A DNA stretch of 64,000 nucleotides from DASZUK01 sp035547695 (GTDB taxonomy: Bacteria > Actinomycetota > Acidimicrobiia > Acidimicrobiales > RAAP-2), in assembly GCA_035547695.1 (NCBI GenBank), contig DASZUK010000056.1:1-64000 (forward strand), read 5' to 3'. This document shows, in pieces, positions 7,408-15,871 of the stretch. The notes under the pieces are model-generated. The model did no database searches and was not told the origin of the DNA. It worked only from the letters and a program-made list of their open reading frames with translations. Within the stretch, counting starts at the first letter, position 1. Each line of letters begins with the position of its first letter. The translations under genes were made by a program, and so were the position numbers.

Positions 7408-8889
7408 TCAGCGGACCCGGATGGCCACCACGGTGACGTCGTCCTTGAGGGGCTTGCGGCACCGGTCCCGGACGGCGGACACGACGGCTTCGGCCACCTG
7501 GTCCGGGGGGGCGTGGTGGCCGAGCCGGCCGACGACGTCGATGACGCCGTCCAGGCCGAACTCGCGGCCGTCGGGGAGCCGGGCTTCGGTCACGCCGTCG
7601 GTGACCAGGACCACCAGGTCGCCGGCGGTGGCGGGGAGCTGCTCGGTGCGCCAGGCGCCGGGAAAGGCGCACAGCAACGGCCCGGTGGGGCCGAGGTGGC
7701 GGACGCCGGCGGCGCTGAACAGGAGGCCGCTGGGGTGGCCGGCGTTGGCGTACCGGCACACCCCCTGGCCGACCTCCACGACGATGCCGGTGGCGAACTG
7801 CTCGTCGGTGCCCGCGCATTCGTCCGCCGCAAAGGCCAGCGCCTCGCCGGGCGGGGCCCCGGACCGGATGGGTGGGGTGAGGAGGTGCTTGACCTTGAGG
7901 GCGAACAACCCGGCGGCGGGGCCGTGGCCGGAGATGTCCACCACTGCCGCCGCCAGGCCGGACGGGCCGCGGTCCCACAGGTCATACCAGTCGCCGGCCA
8001 ACACGCCCTCGGCCGGCAGCAGCCGGCCGGCGGAGGCCGGAACGGCGGCGGACGGCTCCAGCTCGGAGTGCAGCATGACGTGCAGGGGGCTGTGCTCCGC
8101 CAGGGCCTGGCGGAGCTGGCGGAGCTCGTCGCCCTCGTCCCGGAGGCGGCGGCGCATCTCCTCCACGTCGTGGCCGAGGGCCGCCAGCTCCGGCGGCCCT
8201 TGGGGCGCGACCGGCCGGTCCAGGGCGCCACCGGCCATCTGCTTGACGTCGTCGGCCAGCCGCTCGACTGGTTCGTTGATCCACCGGTGCAGCAGGGCCA
8301 GCCCCGCGGCGACCACGACCAGCAGGATGCCGGCGCCGACGATGGCCAGGGTCAGCTCCTGGCCGAGCAGTCCGTCGACGGCGTCGTCGGCCTGCCGCGT
8401 CGCGGTGGCCACCTGCCGCTGGAGGTCGGCGACGGCGCCCCAGAGGTGCTGGGCGTCGCCCGATCCGGCCTGGGGCCGGCCTCCGGTGACCTCCGGCCGG
8501 CCCACTTGCAGGCGCCACGCCCGGTACCGGGCGTCCACCTCGGCCAGGTCGGCCAGCGCGGCGGGGTGGCCGGCCAGGTCGGTGCGCAGCGCCCGGGCCA
8601 GCCGGGCCGACTGGGTGCCGCCCCGTCGGTACGCCCGGAGGTCGGCCGGCTGGCCGGTGAGGGCGTAGCCCCGGGCGCCGGCCTCCTGGTCGACGAACGA
8701 CGCCAACAGCGCCTCGACACCGGCGGTCGCCGGCTGCAGGGACTGCTGCTCGTGCCGGACGGCGGCCCGGGCGTCCCAGGCCCACCAGCCGATCCATGCA
8801 CCGAAGGCCGCGGTGGTGGCGGCGAGCAGGACCATGACGGCGGCGATCCGACGACGGAGGGTCCACAGGCCCCGGTGCCCGACTGCCAT
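7408..8889 (-). CDS. membrane PP2C phosphatase with CHASE3/HAMP sensor (RsbU/SpoIIE type)
   Basis: 493 residues. Order: TM1 (about 14-36), an extracytoplasmic CHASE3-like domain containing FVDQEAGARGYALTG, TM2 (about 178-198), HAMP with coiled coil, and a C-terminal SpoIIE/PP2C phosphatase with GDWYDLW, VVDISGHG, NAGHP and TDGVTEAR metal-binding motifs. It probably dephosphorylates an anti-anti-sigma factor in response to an external signal; no such partner is encoded nearby. ATG at 8889 is chosen as the start just ahead of TM1; an in-frame upstream start at 8964 would add 25 residues. Confidence 0.88.
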   Translation of the reverse strand: MAVGHRGLWTLRRRIAAVMVLLAATTAAFGAWIGWWAWDARAAVRHEQQSLQPATAGVEALLASFVDQEAGARGYALTGQPADLRAYRRGGTQSARLARALRTDLAGHPAALADLAEVDARYRAWRLQVGRPEVTGGRPQAGSGDAQHLWGAVADLQRQVATATRQADDAVDGLLGQELTLAIVGAGILLVVVAAGLALLHRWINEPVERLADDVKQMAGGALDRPVAPQGPPELAALGHDVEEMRRRLRDEGDELRQLRQALAEHSPLHVMLHSELEPSAAVPASAGRLLPAEGVLAGDWYDLWDRGPSGLAAAVVDISGHGPAAGLFALKVKHLLTPPIRSGAPPGEALAFAADECAGTDEQFATGIVVEVGQGVCRYANAGHPSGLLFSAAGVRHLGPTGPLLCAFPGAWRTEQLPATAGDLVVLVTDGVTEARLPDGREFGLDGVIDVVGRLGHHAPPDQVAEAVVSAVRDRCRKPLKDDVTVVAIRVR

Positions 8890-9027
8890 CGGAGAAATGT
8901 AACGCCGCCGGTTTTCGCCGGCCGGAGGGAGGTATCTGGTGCGATGACGGTGGGGCGACCGCACCGGGTCCGGCTGCGCCGTTCGTTGGACCGGATGCGG
9001 GCGGTGGGCTGGGCAGTGGTGGCGTGC

Positions 9028-9147
9028 GGCCCGGGATCAGACCGGAGTCAGGCCGGCCCGGGATCAGACCGGCCCGGGATCAGACCGGAGTCAGGCCGGC
9101 CCGGAGTCAGACCGGTCGGGGACCGGACCGGCGGGGGATCAGACCAG
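9028..9147. repeat. Tandem repeats downstream of and including the NUDIX stop
   Basis: Short units such as ggcccgggatcagacc and ggagtcaggccggcc alternate. Each copy carries tcagacc or tcaggcc, the same bases that form the NUDIX stop (9139-9141) and its flank. The rest of 8890-9138 contains no convincing gene. Confidence 0.7.
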
Positions 9148-9597
9148 CGGGGCGGCGACGTCGTCGACCGCGGCCACCACGATGAGCAGGTCGCGGTCGC
9201 GGTCGTAGCTGAGCAACTGGCCAGCGGCCCGGAGGTCGACCCACCGGAGGTCGTCCACTTCCTCGTTGGCCACGAAGGCGCCGGCGCGGATCTCCATGAC
9301 CCAGTACGCGACGACCTTGGGACGGTCCTTGCGGTCGCGGTACTCGGTGTGGCCGACGAAGCGACCGAGCCGGCAGTAGAGGCCGGTCTCCTCCCAGACC
9401 TCCCGCAGGGCACACTCCTCGAAGCTCTCCCCGGGCTCCAGCTTGCCCTTGGGGAACGACCAGTCGGCCCGGCCGGGCCGGTGCACCACGGCCACCTCCG
9501 GCCGGCCGGCGGGGGTACGGCGGACGATGATGCCGCCGGCCGCCCGGACCAGCTCGCTGCACTGCCGTTCGAGGGTGGCGGTTCGCTCGTTGCCCAC
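9139..9597 (-). CDS. NUDIX hydrolase (MutT-like)
   Basis: 152 residues with a perfect Nudix box, G-x5-E-x7-RE-V-W-EE-T-G-L, at about residues 51-73. It should hydrolyse a nucleoside diphosphate linked to another moiety; HRPGRADWSFPKGK resembles the N-terminal domain of mycobacterial MutT1, but no phosphoglycerate-mutase-like domain follows. Start is GTG at 9597 with TAATGT 7 nt upstream, which fits a leaderless mRNA. It diverges from a CYTH-CHAD gene, and both could act on polyphosphorylated metabolites. Confidence 0.9.
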   Translation of the reverse strand: MGNERTATLERQCSELVRAAGGIIVRRTPAGRPEVAVVHRPGRADWSFPKGKLEPGESFEECALREVWEETGLYCRLGRFVGHTEYRDRKDRPKVVAYWVMEIRAGAFVANEEVDDLRWVDLRAAGQLLSYDRDRDLLIVVAAVDDVAAPLV

Positions 9598-9604
9598 GGC
9601 ATCG

Positions 9605-9610
9605 ACATTA
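9605..9610 (-). promoter_or_regulatory. -10 box (TAATGT), leaderless promoter of the NUDIX gene
   Basis: TAATGT ends 7 nt before the GTG at 9597; no SD is present. Confidence 0.5.
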
Positions 9611-9748
9611 CCGGCCGGACCCCGAAATAACGGACACCTCGACCCCGTCGAGGGGGTGTCCGGCCAGAGTTCGCCTGGGCGTTGCCGTCCGTTGGCCTGG
9701 CGGTCACCGAACGGTCACATTCAGGAGCTCCGGGAGGTTGGGGGGCAG

Positions 9749-9754
9749 TAGCCT
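9749..9754 (+). promoter_or_regulatory. -10 box (TAGCCT), leaderless promoter of the CYTH-CHAD gene
   Basis: TAGCCT ends 7 nt before the ATG at 9762. Confidence 0.5.
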
Positions 9755-9761
9755 GCCGACG

Positions 9762-11627
9762 ATGGCCGCAGACGACGACACGGGGACGGGCGCCGACGAG
9801 ATCGAGGTCGAGTGGCAGTTCGACGCGCTGGACCTGCGCCCGGTGGAGCGGTGGCTGGCCGGGCTGCCGCTGTTCACCACAGAGGCCCTGTCGCCCCTGA
9901 CCGCGCAGGCCAAGCCGCCGCGACGGCTGGCCGACCGGTACCTGGACACCGAGGACTGGCGGATGGGCCGGGCCGGCCTGGTGCTGCGGACGCGGCGGCG
10001 GGGCCGGCGGGAGGAGGCGACGCTGAAGGACCTCGGCCCGGCCGGGCCCGGCGGCCTGCGCGAACGGCTGGAGGTCAGCGAGGACCTCCCCGAGGGCGGC
10101 CTGGACCAGCTCGGCCCCGACGGCCCGGTGGGCTGGCGGCTGCGGGCGGTGGCCGGCCGGCGGCCGCTCCGGCAGGTCCTGGAGGTCCGGACCCGCCGCC
10201 GCCCGTTCTCCCTCCGGGTCGGCGGCGACGAGATCGCCGAACTGGCCCTCGACGAGACCGTGGTGGACGTCGGGCCGGACCAGCCGCCGGTCCGGCTGCG
10301 GCGGGTCGAGGTGGAGGCGGTCCCCCGGTGGGTACGGGCCCTGGAGCCGTTGGTGCGCGACCTGCAGGCCAACTGCGGCCTGCAGCCGGCGACCCTGTCC
10401 AAGTTCGAGGCCGGGCTGCTGGCACTGGGGGCCGAGATCCCGGGGCCGCCGGACCTGGGCCCCACCGACGTCAGCGGGCGGTCCACGTTCGGGGAGCTGG
10501 CCTTCGCCGTGGTCCGCCGGCACCTGGGGGTGCTGCTGGCCAAGGAGCCGGGCACCCGACTGGGCGAGGACATCGAGGAGCTGCACGACATGCGGGTGGC
10601 CACCCGGCGGCTGCGGGCGGCCCTGGACCTGTTCGTCACCGCACTGCCGGTCCGGGTGACGGCCCTGCGGGACGAGCTGCGCTGGCTGGCCGCGGTGCTG
10701 GGCGCCGTCCGGGACCTGGACGTGCAGATCGACACCATGGACCGCACCGAGGAGCCCGCGGCGGCCGGCGACCTCGACCACCTGCGGCGGCTGCTGGAGG
10801 AAGAGCGGCAGGCGGCCCGCACCGCCATGCTGGAGGCACTGGACTCGCCACGGTGGGAGCGACTGGCCGCGGGCCTGGTGGCCCTGGCCCAGCAGGGTCC
10901 CAACCGGCGGTCCGCGGGCGCCCGGCAGCCGGCCACCCTGGCGGTGCCGCCGCTGGTCCTGGACCGGCACCGGGCGGTGGTGAAGGCGGCCCGGAAAGCC
11001 CGCCGGAGCGGGGTGCCCGCCGACTTCCACCGGCTCCGCATCCGGTGCAAGCGGTTGCGGTACTCCCTGGAGTTCGTCGGTGGTGTCTACGGGGGCCGCA
11101 CCGACCGGTTCACCCGGCGGCTGGCCAAGGTGCAGGACGCCCTCGGGCTGATGCAGGACGCCGAGGTGGCCGGCCAGCGCCTCCACGACCTGGCCGTCGG
11201 CAACGACCTGCCACCGGCCACCGTGTTCGCCATGGGCGGGGTGGCCGAGCGGTACCGCCGGCAGGCCGCCGAGCTGCTGGCCACGATGCCGGGCCATCTG
11301 AAGGTGCTCGGCGGCAAGGAGTGGGACGACCTGGCCGCCCACATGGAGAGGGCCCGGGCCGGCGCCCAGGCCGCACTCCCCCCTGCCCCGCCCCTGGAGG
11401 TGGTGCAGGTGGTGCCCACGCCGCAGGAGCCGGCACGGCCCGCCGCCCCGGCTCCGTCGTCCGCCTCGGCTCCGTCGGCCGCCCCGGCCCCGCCACCGCC
11501 GGCCGATCCGGCGGACGACCAGGCGAGCGAGGTGGTGGACGCCGAGGTGGTCGGGGCCGAGGTGATGAGGGAAGAGGTGGTCGGGGCTGAGGTGGTGCCC
11601 TGGCCCCAGACGCACCCGCAGGGGTAG
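9762..11627 (+). CDS. CYTH-CHAD domain protein (polyphosphate-related)
   Basis: 621 residues. The N-terminal CYTH (triphosphate tunnel) domain covers about residues 8-205, with TLKDLGPAG and many alternating Arg/Glu strands. The CHAD domain, a His/Lys-rich helical polyphosphate-binding fold, covers about 235-520 and shows ELHDMRVATRRLRAAL and FHRLRIRCKRLRYSLEF. A Pro/Ala/Glu-rich disordered tail ends the protein. The CYTH signature ExExK reads EVEWQ, so the lysine is replaced by glutamine, which may reduce catalysis. ATG at 9762 is preferred; a TTG at 9738 just after CGGGAGG would add 8 residues. A likely role is binding or turnover of polyphosphate. Confidence 0.9.
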   Translation: MAADDDTGTGADEIEVEWQFDALDLRPVERWLAGLPLFTTEALSPLTAQAKPPRRLADRYLDTEDWRMGRAGLVLRTRRRGRREEATLKDLGPAGPGGLRERLEVSEDLPEGGLDQLGPDGPVGWRLRAVAGRRPLRQVLEVRTRRRPFSLRVGGDEIAELALDETVVDVGPDQPPVRLRRVEVEAVPRWVRALEPLVRDLQANCGLQPATLSKFEAGLLALGAEIPGPPDLGPTDVSGRSTFGELAFAVVRRHLGVLLAKEPGTRLGEDIEELHDMRVATRRLRAALDLFVTALPVRVTALRDELRWLAAVLGAVRDLDVQIDTMDRTEEPAAAGDLDHLRRLLEEERQAARTAMLEALDSPRWERLAAGLVALAQQGPNRRSAGARQPATLAVPPLVLDRHRAVVKAARKARRSGVPADFHRLRIRCKRLRYSLEFVGGVYGGRTDRFTRRLAKVQDALGLMQDAEVAGQRLHDLAVGNDLPPATVFAMGGVAERYRRQAAELLATMPGHLKVLGGKEWDDLAAHMERARAGAQAALPPAPPLEVVQVVPTPQEPARPAAPAPSSASAPSAAPAPPPPADPADDQASEVVDAEVVGAEVMREEVVGAEVVPWPQTHPQG

Positions 11628-11635
11628 GCGCCAGA

Positions 11636-11659
11636 CCCCGCGGGGCCAACCCCGCGGGG
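11636..11659. terminator. Bidirectional hairpin between convergent genes
   Basis: CCCCGCGGGG-CCAA-CCCCGCGGGG forms a perfect 10-bp stem with a 4-nt loop, between the CYTH-CHAD stop and the EthD stop. It lacks a T-tract, as is common for GC-rich actinobacterial terminators. Confidence 0.65.
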
Positions 11660-11660
11660 C

Positions 11661-12029
11661 TCAGGCCAGGGGGAAGGGCCGGCGGTCGTCGCCCATCAGC
11701 AGCCTGGGGTGCTCGGTGACGACGAACTCCAGGCGGTCGGTGTCGAGGAAGCTGCAGATGTCGTTCCAGACCACCCCGAAGTCGTCCTCGGCCATGTGGG
11801 CGCGGTACTCGTCCATGGACTCGAACCACTGCACCGTGACGCCGTCGTAGCCGGGGTCGTCGTCACCGGCGTAGTCGTCCAGTGGCCGCGGATGTTGCTC
11901 GTAGCGGACCACGTGGCTGCCGCTGCGGGTGGTGGGGATCAGCGGTCCGTGGACCGTGCGCCAGTGCTCGTGGAACTCCTCCGGCGTGGTGCCGGGCTTG
12001 CGCCGCAACAGGCAGGTCAATCGAACCAT
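11661..12029 (-). CDS. EthD-domain / dimeric alpha-beta barrel protein
   Basis: 122 residues that begin directly with the EthD fold: MVRLTCLLRRKPGTTPEEFHEHW, then VRYEQHP and YDGVTVQWFESMDEYRAHM. Proteins of this family are small ferredoxin-like dimers linked to degradation of ethers or aromatic compounds, but most are uncharacterised. ATG at 12029 has GAAGGGGG upstream. No degradative genes flank it, so no substrate is proposed. Confidence 0.75.
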   Translation of the reverse strand: MVRLTCLLRRKPGTTPEEFHEHWRTVHGPLIPTTRSGSHVVRYEQHPRPLDDYAGDDDPGYDGVTVQWFESMDEYRAHMAEDDFGVVWNDICSFLDTDRLEFVVTEHPRLLMGDDRRPFPLA

Positions 12030-12103
12030 CCGGGGCCCCCTTCGACGGATCGGTCGGGCGAACGGCCCCACCGTAGGCCACCGGGCCTTCCCCGGACCGG
12101 TCG

Positions 12104-12979
12104 TCAGCCGGCGCAGACCGACACGCCGCCGGTGCCCGCGCTGATGCCCAGGCCGCCGGCGCTGGAGCCGATCGTGACCGACCCGGACCCGCTGACGGGC
12201 GCGGCACCACCTGTCGGCAGGCCGGGCGTGCTGACGCAGTTCGGCGCTGTGCCACCGGGGAGGCCAGGCAGGCCGGGCAGCCCTGTGGTGGGCAGGCCGG
12301 GCAGGCCTGTAGAGGGGAGCCCGGGCAGACCTGTGGTGGGCAGCGTGGGCAGGCCGCTGGGCGGGCTGGGCAGTGTGGTCGGCAGGCCGGGCAGCCCTGT
12401 GGTGGGCAGGCCGGGCACCGACGGGGCGCCCCCGCCGGACCCCGAGCCCCCACCGGTGCCGCCCGAGCCGCCACCGGAACCCGAACCGGTGGGCAGGCCG
12501 GGCAGTGTGGGGGCCGACGGGGCGTTCACCGTGCCGGAGCCGGAGCCGTTGACCGTGACCCCGCCACCGCCGCCGGACCCGGTGACGGTGGCGCCGTGGG
12601 GGGAGATGCTGGCGACGAGCTGCAGCCCTCCACTCGGTGCGGGGGGGAACGACGGGAGGCCGCCGGGGAGGGACGGGACCCCTCCGGGCAGGGAGGGCAG
12701 GCCGCCGGTGGGGAGCGACGGGGTGTCGCTGCCCAGCAGGGAGCTCACGGACGCCGGGACCACCGCGGTGCCGGCCCCGAGGCCACCGAACACGGCGCCG
12801 ACGGCGACGGCGGCGGCCCCACCGACGGCGATGACGGCCGCGCCGCTGTAGCGGTGGAGCCGGCCGCGGCGGGTCCGCCCGGCCGGCGGCTGCGGCGCCC
12901 CCTGGTCGGCGGCTGCGGCTGTGGTGGCTGCGGCTGCGGCGGTGGCGGGTGCGGCGTCGGTGGTGTGGTCGGTGGTCAT
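12104..12979 (-). CDS. Pro/Gly-rich membrane-anchored surface protein with four internal LPXTG motifs
   Basis: 291 residues, no family recognised. A cytoplasmic Ala/Thr-rich N-terminus is followed by a basic patch RTRRGRLHR and one transmembrane helix (about 46-68). Outside lies low-complexity sequence: SLPGG repeats, a Gly/Ser-rich segment, and a region of GLPTTGLPGLP-like 8-residue repeats. LPTTG occurs three times and LPSTG once in that region, the canonical sortase recognition pentapeptide. Two cysteines near the end (NCVS and VCAG) may form a disulfide. There is no C-terminal anchor helix. It sits 47 bp behind the sortase gene on the same strand, so the motifs are probably sortase targets. 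SD AGGAAGG precedes ATG 12979. Confidence 0.75.
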   Translation of the reverse strand: MTTDHTTDAAPATAAAAATTAAAADQGAPQPPAGRTRRGRLHRYSGAAVIAVGGAAAVAVGAVFGGLGAGTAVVPASVSSLLGSDTPSLPTGGLPSLPGGVPSLPGGLPSFPPAPSGGLQLVASISPHGATVTGSGGGGGVTVNGSGSGTVNAPSAPTLPGLPTGSGSGGGSGGTGGGSGSGGGAPSVPGLPTTGLPGLPTTLPSPPSGLPTLPTTGLPGLPSTGLPGLPTTGLPGLPGLPGGTAPNCVSTPGLPTGGAAPVSGSGSVTIGSSAGGLGISAGTGGVSVCAG

Positions 12980-13026
12980 GGGTCGCTTCCTTCCTGTGAG
13001 ATGCCGGCGGCGGGTGCTGACGGCGG

Positions 13027-14223
13027 TCATGACGGGGTGAGGGTCCAGCCGCCGATCCGCACGGTGGACCCCTGCACGGAGGTGGTCACGGTCTCGGCGT
13101 ACGTCCCGGGGGCGGAACCCCCGGAGAGGGTGACGGTGGTCCGGAGGACCACCTGGGTGACCGATCCGTCGGTGGAGTCGATCTCGACGTCCAGCGGCGC
13201 GTCGTGGCCGGTGACCGCGGCACCCATCAGGGCCGGCGGGGGCGGCACCGACGGGTCGGCGATGGCCGACCACCAGTCCGCCCGTGTCCGGGCGGTGGCG
13301 TGGAGGCCGCCGAAGTAGGCCTCGAGGGCGGCCGCTTCCAGTGCCAGCGGGCCCGGCGACTGTTGCCAGGTGGGCGAGGTCTGTCCGGCCAGGGTCATGG
13401 TGCCCATGGGCGCCTCGTTCTGCTCCAGGGTGAGCCCTTCGGCCAGCAGGGCCGGGGGGGCCGGCACCGAGTAGGACACCTGGTCCTCCGCCGGCACGGC
13501 CAGTCGGGTGGCCCCTGTGCCGGTCGCCCCGGGGGACTGCCCACCGTCGGGGACCGTCGCCTCGGTGGCCGTCACCAGCAGGCGCTTGGTGGTGAAGAAC
13601 AGGGCGTTCGGGGGATAGCAGGTGTCCAGCACCATGGTGGGCCCGGTGCTGTTGGCCACCGGGTCCCCTTCCTGGACCACCTGCTGCCCCTGGACGGTGT
13701 AGGTGACCGAGTTGCAGGCGGTGGTGTAGACGATCGTGTCGCCGGGCTTCAGTTGGTCGAGGTGGACGAAGTAGCTGACGTCGTGGGCCAGGAAGACGGA
13801 GGTGCCGGACTGGCCGGGCCAGACCGATGTGGCGAAGTGGCCGACGGCCACGTCGAGCTCGGCGTCGTCGGTTCCCTCCTCGACCGGTGCGGTCAGGTGC
13901 AACGCCGGGATCTTCAGGATGCCGGACAACTGGCCGGCCTGGGGGTCGGTGACCAGGCAGGGGGTGGACCGGTGCTGGGTCGCGGCCTGCTGCATCACGG
14001 AGCGCTCGCCGCTCAGCAGGAGGTCCTGGGCCTGCCGCTTGTGGGACTGCCATCCGGTGGCGTAGCCCACCACGCCGAGGGCTCCCCAGAACAGGGCGAC
14101 CCCGATCATCGTGACCAGCAGCCGGCGGCGGGGGCGGCCGGCGGGCCGGGCACCGGTGTCGCCGGTGCCCGGCTGCTGGCTGCCGACCGTCGCAGCAGGT
14201 GCGGCCTCGGAAGGTGGGTCCAT
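13027..14223 (-). CDS. sortase with long C-terminal extension
   Basis: 398 residues. A basic cytoplasmic N-terminus and one TM helix (about 35-54) are followed by a sortase domain (about 90-220). Catalytic residues are visible: His147 in FLAHDVS, Cys202 in VLDTCYPP, Arg214 in TTKRLLVTA. About 175 further residues follow, longer than most class D/E sortases and with an SnoaL-like or immunoglobulin-like beta-rich look that I cannot assign. It should transpeptidate surface proteins carrying LPXTG/LAXTG-type signals. The flanking genes on the same strand are likely substrates. ATG 14223 is chosen; an in-frame GTG at 14232 would add three residues. Confidence 0.88.
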   Translation of the reverse strand: MDPPSEAAPAATVGSQQPGTGDTGARPAGRPRRRLLVTMIGVALFWGALGVVGYATGWQSHKRQAQDLLLSGERSVMQQAATQHRSTPCLVTDPQAGQLSGILKIPALHLTAPVEEGTDDAELDVAVGHFATSVWPGQSGTSVFLAHDVSYFVHLDQLKPGDTIVYTTACNSVTYTVQGQQVVQEGDPVANSTGPTMVLDTCYPPNALFFTTKRLLVTATEATVPDGGQSPGATGTGATRLAVPAEDQVSYSVPAPPALLAEGLTLEQNEAPMGTMTLAGQTSPTWQQSPGPLALEAAALEAYFGGLHATARTRADWWSAIADPSVPPPPALMGAAVTGHDAPLDVEIDSTDGSVTQVVLRTTVTLSGGSAPGTYAETVTTSVQGSTVRIGGWTLTPS

Positions 14224-14263
14224 CTTGGACACCTGTCGGTCCGTTCCCCGGTCGGACGCCGCG

Positions 14264-15703
14264 TCAATTGGTGTGCCGCCGGGCCGGCCCCGAGACCAGA
14301 GGGGGAACGGAGAAGGTCCCGGAAGCCGGGCCCGGCGGCGGGTCGCCCGCTGGTAGATGCGTGAAGCGGGCGAGATGGGTGAGGCGGCGGGCCAGCCCCA
14401 GCAGGCGGCGGCGGGCGATCAGCCCCAGGCCGGCCAGCATGGTGAGCCCGACCACGGCGATGGGCAGTGGCCCGGACCAGAGCTCGCCGGTGTGCACGGC
14501 GGTCACGCCGGGCACCGTCGGCGCCGCGGCGGGCGGTGCCGCGGCCGCGGGGGTGGCGGCGGCGGGCGGGGTGACCGGGGCGGCGGCGGTGGCGACCGGG
14601 GCTGTGCCGCTGCTGTCGGTGGACGCCGAGGCGATCTGCAGGTCGATGCCGCCGTTGGTCCCTGTGGACCCGGCTCCGACGCCCTGCAGGGCGTCGACGG
14701 TGACCCCGTCGGCCGACACCGATCCGTTGCCGGTGCCGGGGGAAGCCGATGCCGAACCGGCGGCGATGGTGGTCTGGAGGGGGGTGCCTGTCAGGAAGGT
14801 CTGGGACACCCCCGGGGCGATGTTGACGGTCTGGGCGCCGCCGACCGGGGGGTTGAGGGTGACGCTGACCACGGCCGGTGTGTCGGTGGTGGTCACCTGG
14901 CCGGTGCTGCGGTCGAGGGTGGCCGCGGTGTCGGCCTTGCCGACGACCACCGAGAGCAGCGGGCCGCCACCGCCGCCCAGGCCGTCGGCGATGTCGATCT
15001 GGGCCCCTTCGTCGGTGGTGGTGGCGGTCGCCGTTGTGGTGGTGGCGGTCGCCGTCGATGTCGACGGGCCCACCTTGACGTCGAGAAGGGCGGTCAGGTT
15101 GGTCCCCGCGGCGGCGGCGACCCCGTTGAGCACTGTGGTGAGGGGCAGCCCGGTGGACGGCAGGGCGGGCAGGTTGCCGAGGACGGCCTGCAGGGCGGTG
15201 GCCACGGCGCTACCGGGGGTGACCGGCGTCGGGAGGGCTGTCGCGGTGGGCACCCCGACGGTCAGGCCGGCCACCTGGCCGGTGGCCGAGGCGTTGGGCA
15301 GGCCGTCGCCGTCCTGCGACGCCGACGCGGCGCTGCAGCCGACGCCGATGGTCAGCACTGTGCCGAGCGGGGCCGGGAAGGCGGTGGTCGGCTGGGCGCA
15401 CTGCTTCGCCAGGGCCTGCGAGGTGCCGGGGGAGCCGGCGGTGGCCTTCTGGTCGGACACCACCGCCGGGGTGAGCACCCCGGCGCCTTCGGCGGTGGCC
15501 GCCCCCCCGTTGCTGGCGGTGGCCGACGAGGTCCCGCCGACCAGGGTGGTGCCGCCGACGGCGACCTTCAGCGCCATGCCGGACGCCTTCAGCGTGTACG
15601 GGGCCCCTGTGTCGGCCGCCGCCAGGCCGGCGAACCCGAGGGCCGTGGCCGCGGTCACGGCAGCCGCCGTGGCCAACGCTCCGATTCTCGACAGGTGTCC
15701 CAT
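14264..15703 (-). CDS. exported, C-terminally anchored surface protein (choice-of-anchor-P-like)
   Basis: 479 residues. Signal peptide: residues 1-30, ending in FAGLAAADTG. The body is made of Ala/Thr/Val/Gly-rich beta-like repeats (for example SATASNGGAATAEG and STATATTTTATATTTD) resembling 'choice-of-anchor P' actinobacterial surface proteins; that family call is tentative. Near the C-terminus, VHTGELWSGP leads into a TM helix (about 410-430) and an ARRR stop-transfer, as in sortase sorting signals, but a further 45-residue cytoplasmic tail follows. It is the first gene of the sortase operon, with AAGGGG ahead of its ATG. Confidence 0.75.
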   Translation of the reverse strand: MGHLSRIGALATAAAVTAATALGFAGLAAADTGAPYTLKASGMALKVAVGGTTLVGGTSSATASNGGAATAEGAGVLTPAVVSDQKATAGSPGTSQALAKQCAQPTTAFPAPLGTVLTIGVGCSAASASQDGDGLPNASATGQVAGLTVGVPTATALPTPVTPGSAVATALQAVLGNLPALPSTGLPLTTVLNGVAAAAGTNLTALLDVKVGPSTSTATATTTTATATTTDEGAQIDIADGLGGGGGPLLSVVVGKADTAATLDRSTGQVTTTDTPAVVSVTLNPPVGGAQTVNIAPGVSQTFLTGTPLQTTIAAGSASASPGTGNGSVSADGVTVDALQGVGAGSTGTNGGIDLQIASASTDSSGTAPVATAAAPVTPPAAATPAAAAPPAAAPTVPGVTAVHTGELWSGPLPIAVVGLTMLAGLGLIARRRLLGLARRLTHLARFTHLPAGDPPPGPASGTFSVPPLVSGPARRHTN

Positions 15704-15825
15704 TGGAGTCCCCTTCTCGCTACCGCCAGTGGCCTGTTCGGCACTGTTCGGGCGGTGCCCTCGGCTGAAAGAACGGGGACGCCCCGCCCACCTTTCGGGG
15801 TGGGACGAGAATTTCTTTTACCGGC

Positions 15826-15835
15826 ACGCTACCCT
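15826..15835. promoter_or_regulatory. Overlapping divergent -10 boxes of the surface operon and the ECF sigma gene
   Basis: The decamer acgctaccct carries TAGCGT on the minus strand (15826-15831) and TACCCT on the plus strand (15830-15835) sharing one TA pair. Each points toward a divergent gene, so the two transcription units probably fire from a shared opening site. Confidence 0.45.
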
Positions 15836-15847
15836 CGTTGACGAGGG
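15832..15847. promoter_or_regulatory. Palindrome over the sigma-gene start site
   Basis: CCCTCG-TTGA-CGAGGG is a perfect 6-bp inverted repeat overlapping the plus-strand -10 box and the expected transcription start. It could be an operator or a 5' hairpin. Upstream, at about 15787-15804, CCCACC and GGTGGG form a second hairpin in the leader of the divergent operon; the CGAACAG direct repeats near 15740 may be regulator sites. Confidence 0.4.
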
Positions 15848-15871
15848 GGCTCTTGGGGGTAAGAAGAGCAC

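Noticed and set aside
8890..9027. Small gene between the RsbU-like phosphatase and the NUDIX gene
   Set aside because: No frame has a start with a supporting signal or a protein-like composition.
11636..11659. Terminal inverted repeats of an insertion sequence
   Set aside because: The two palindromes are 4 bp apart and form a hairpin between convergent genes; there is no transposase.
15704..15871. c-di-AMP (ydaO) or c-di-GMP riboswitch in the surface-operon leader
   Set aside because: There are hairpins, but I could not find the conserved core segments of either class.
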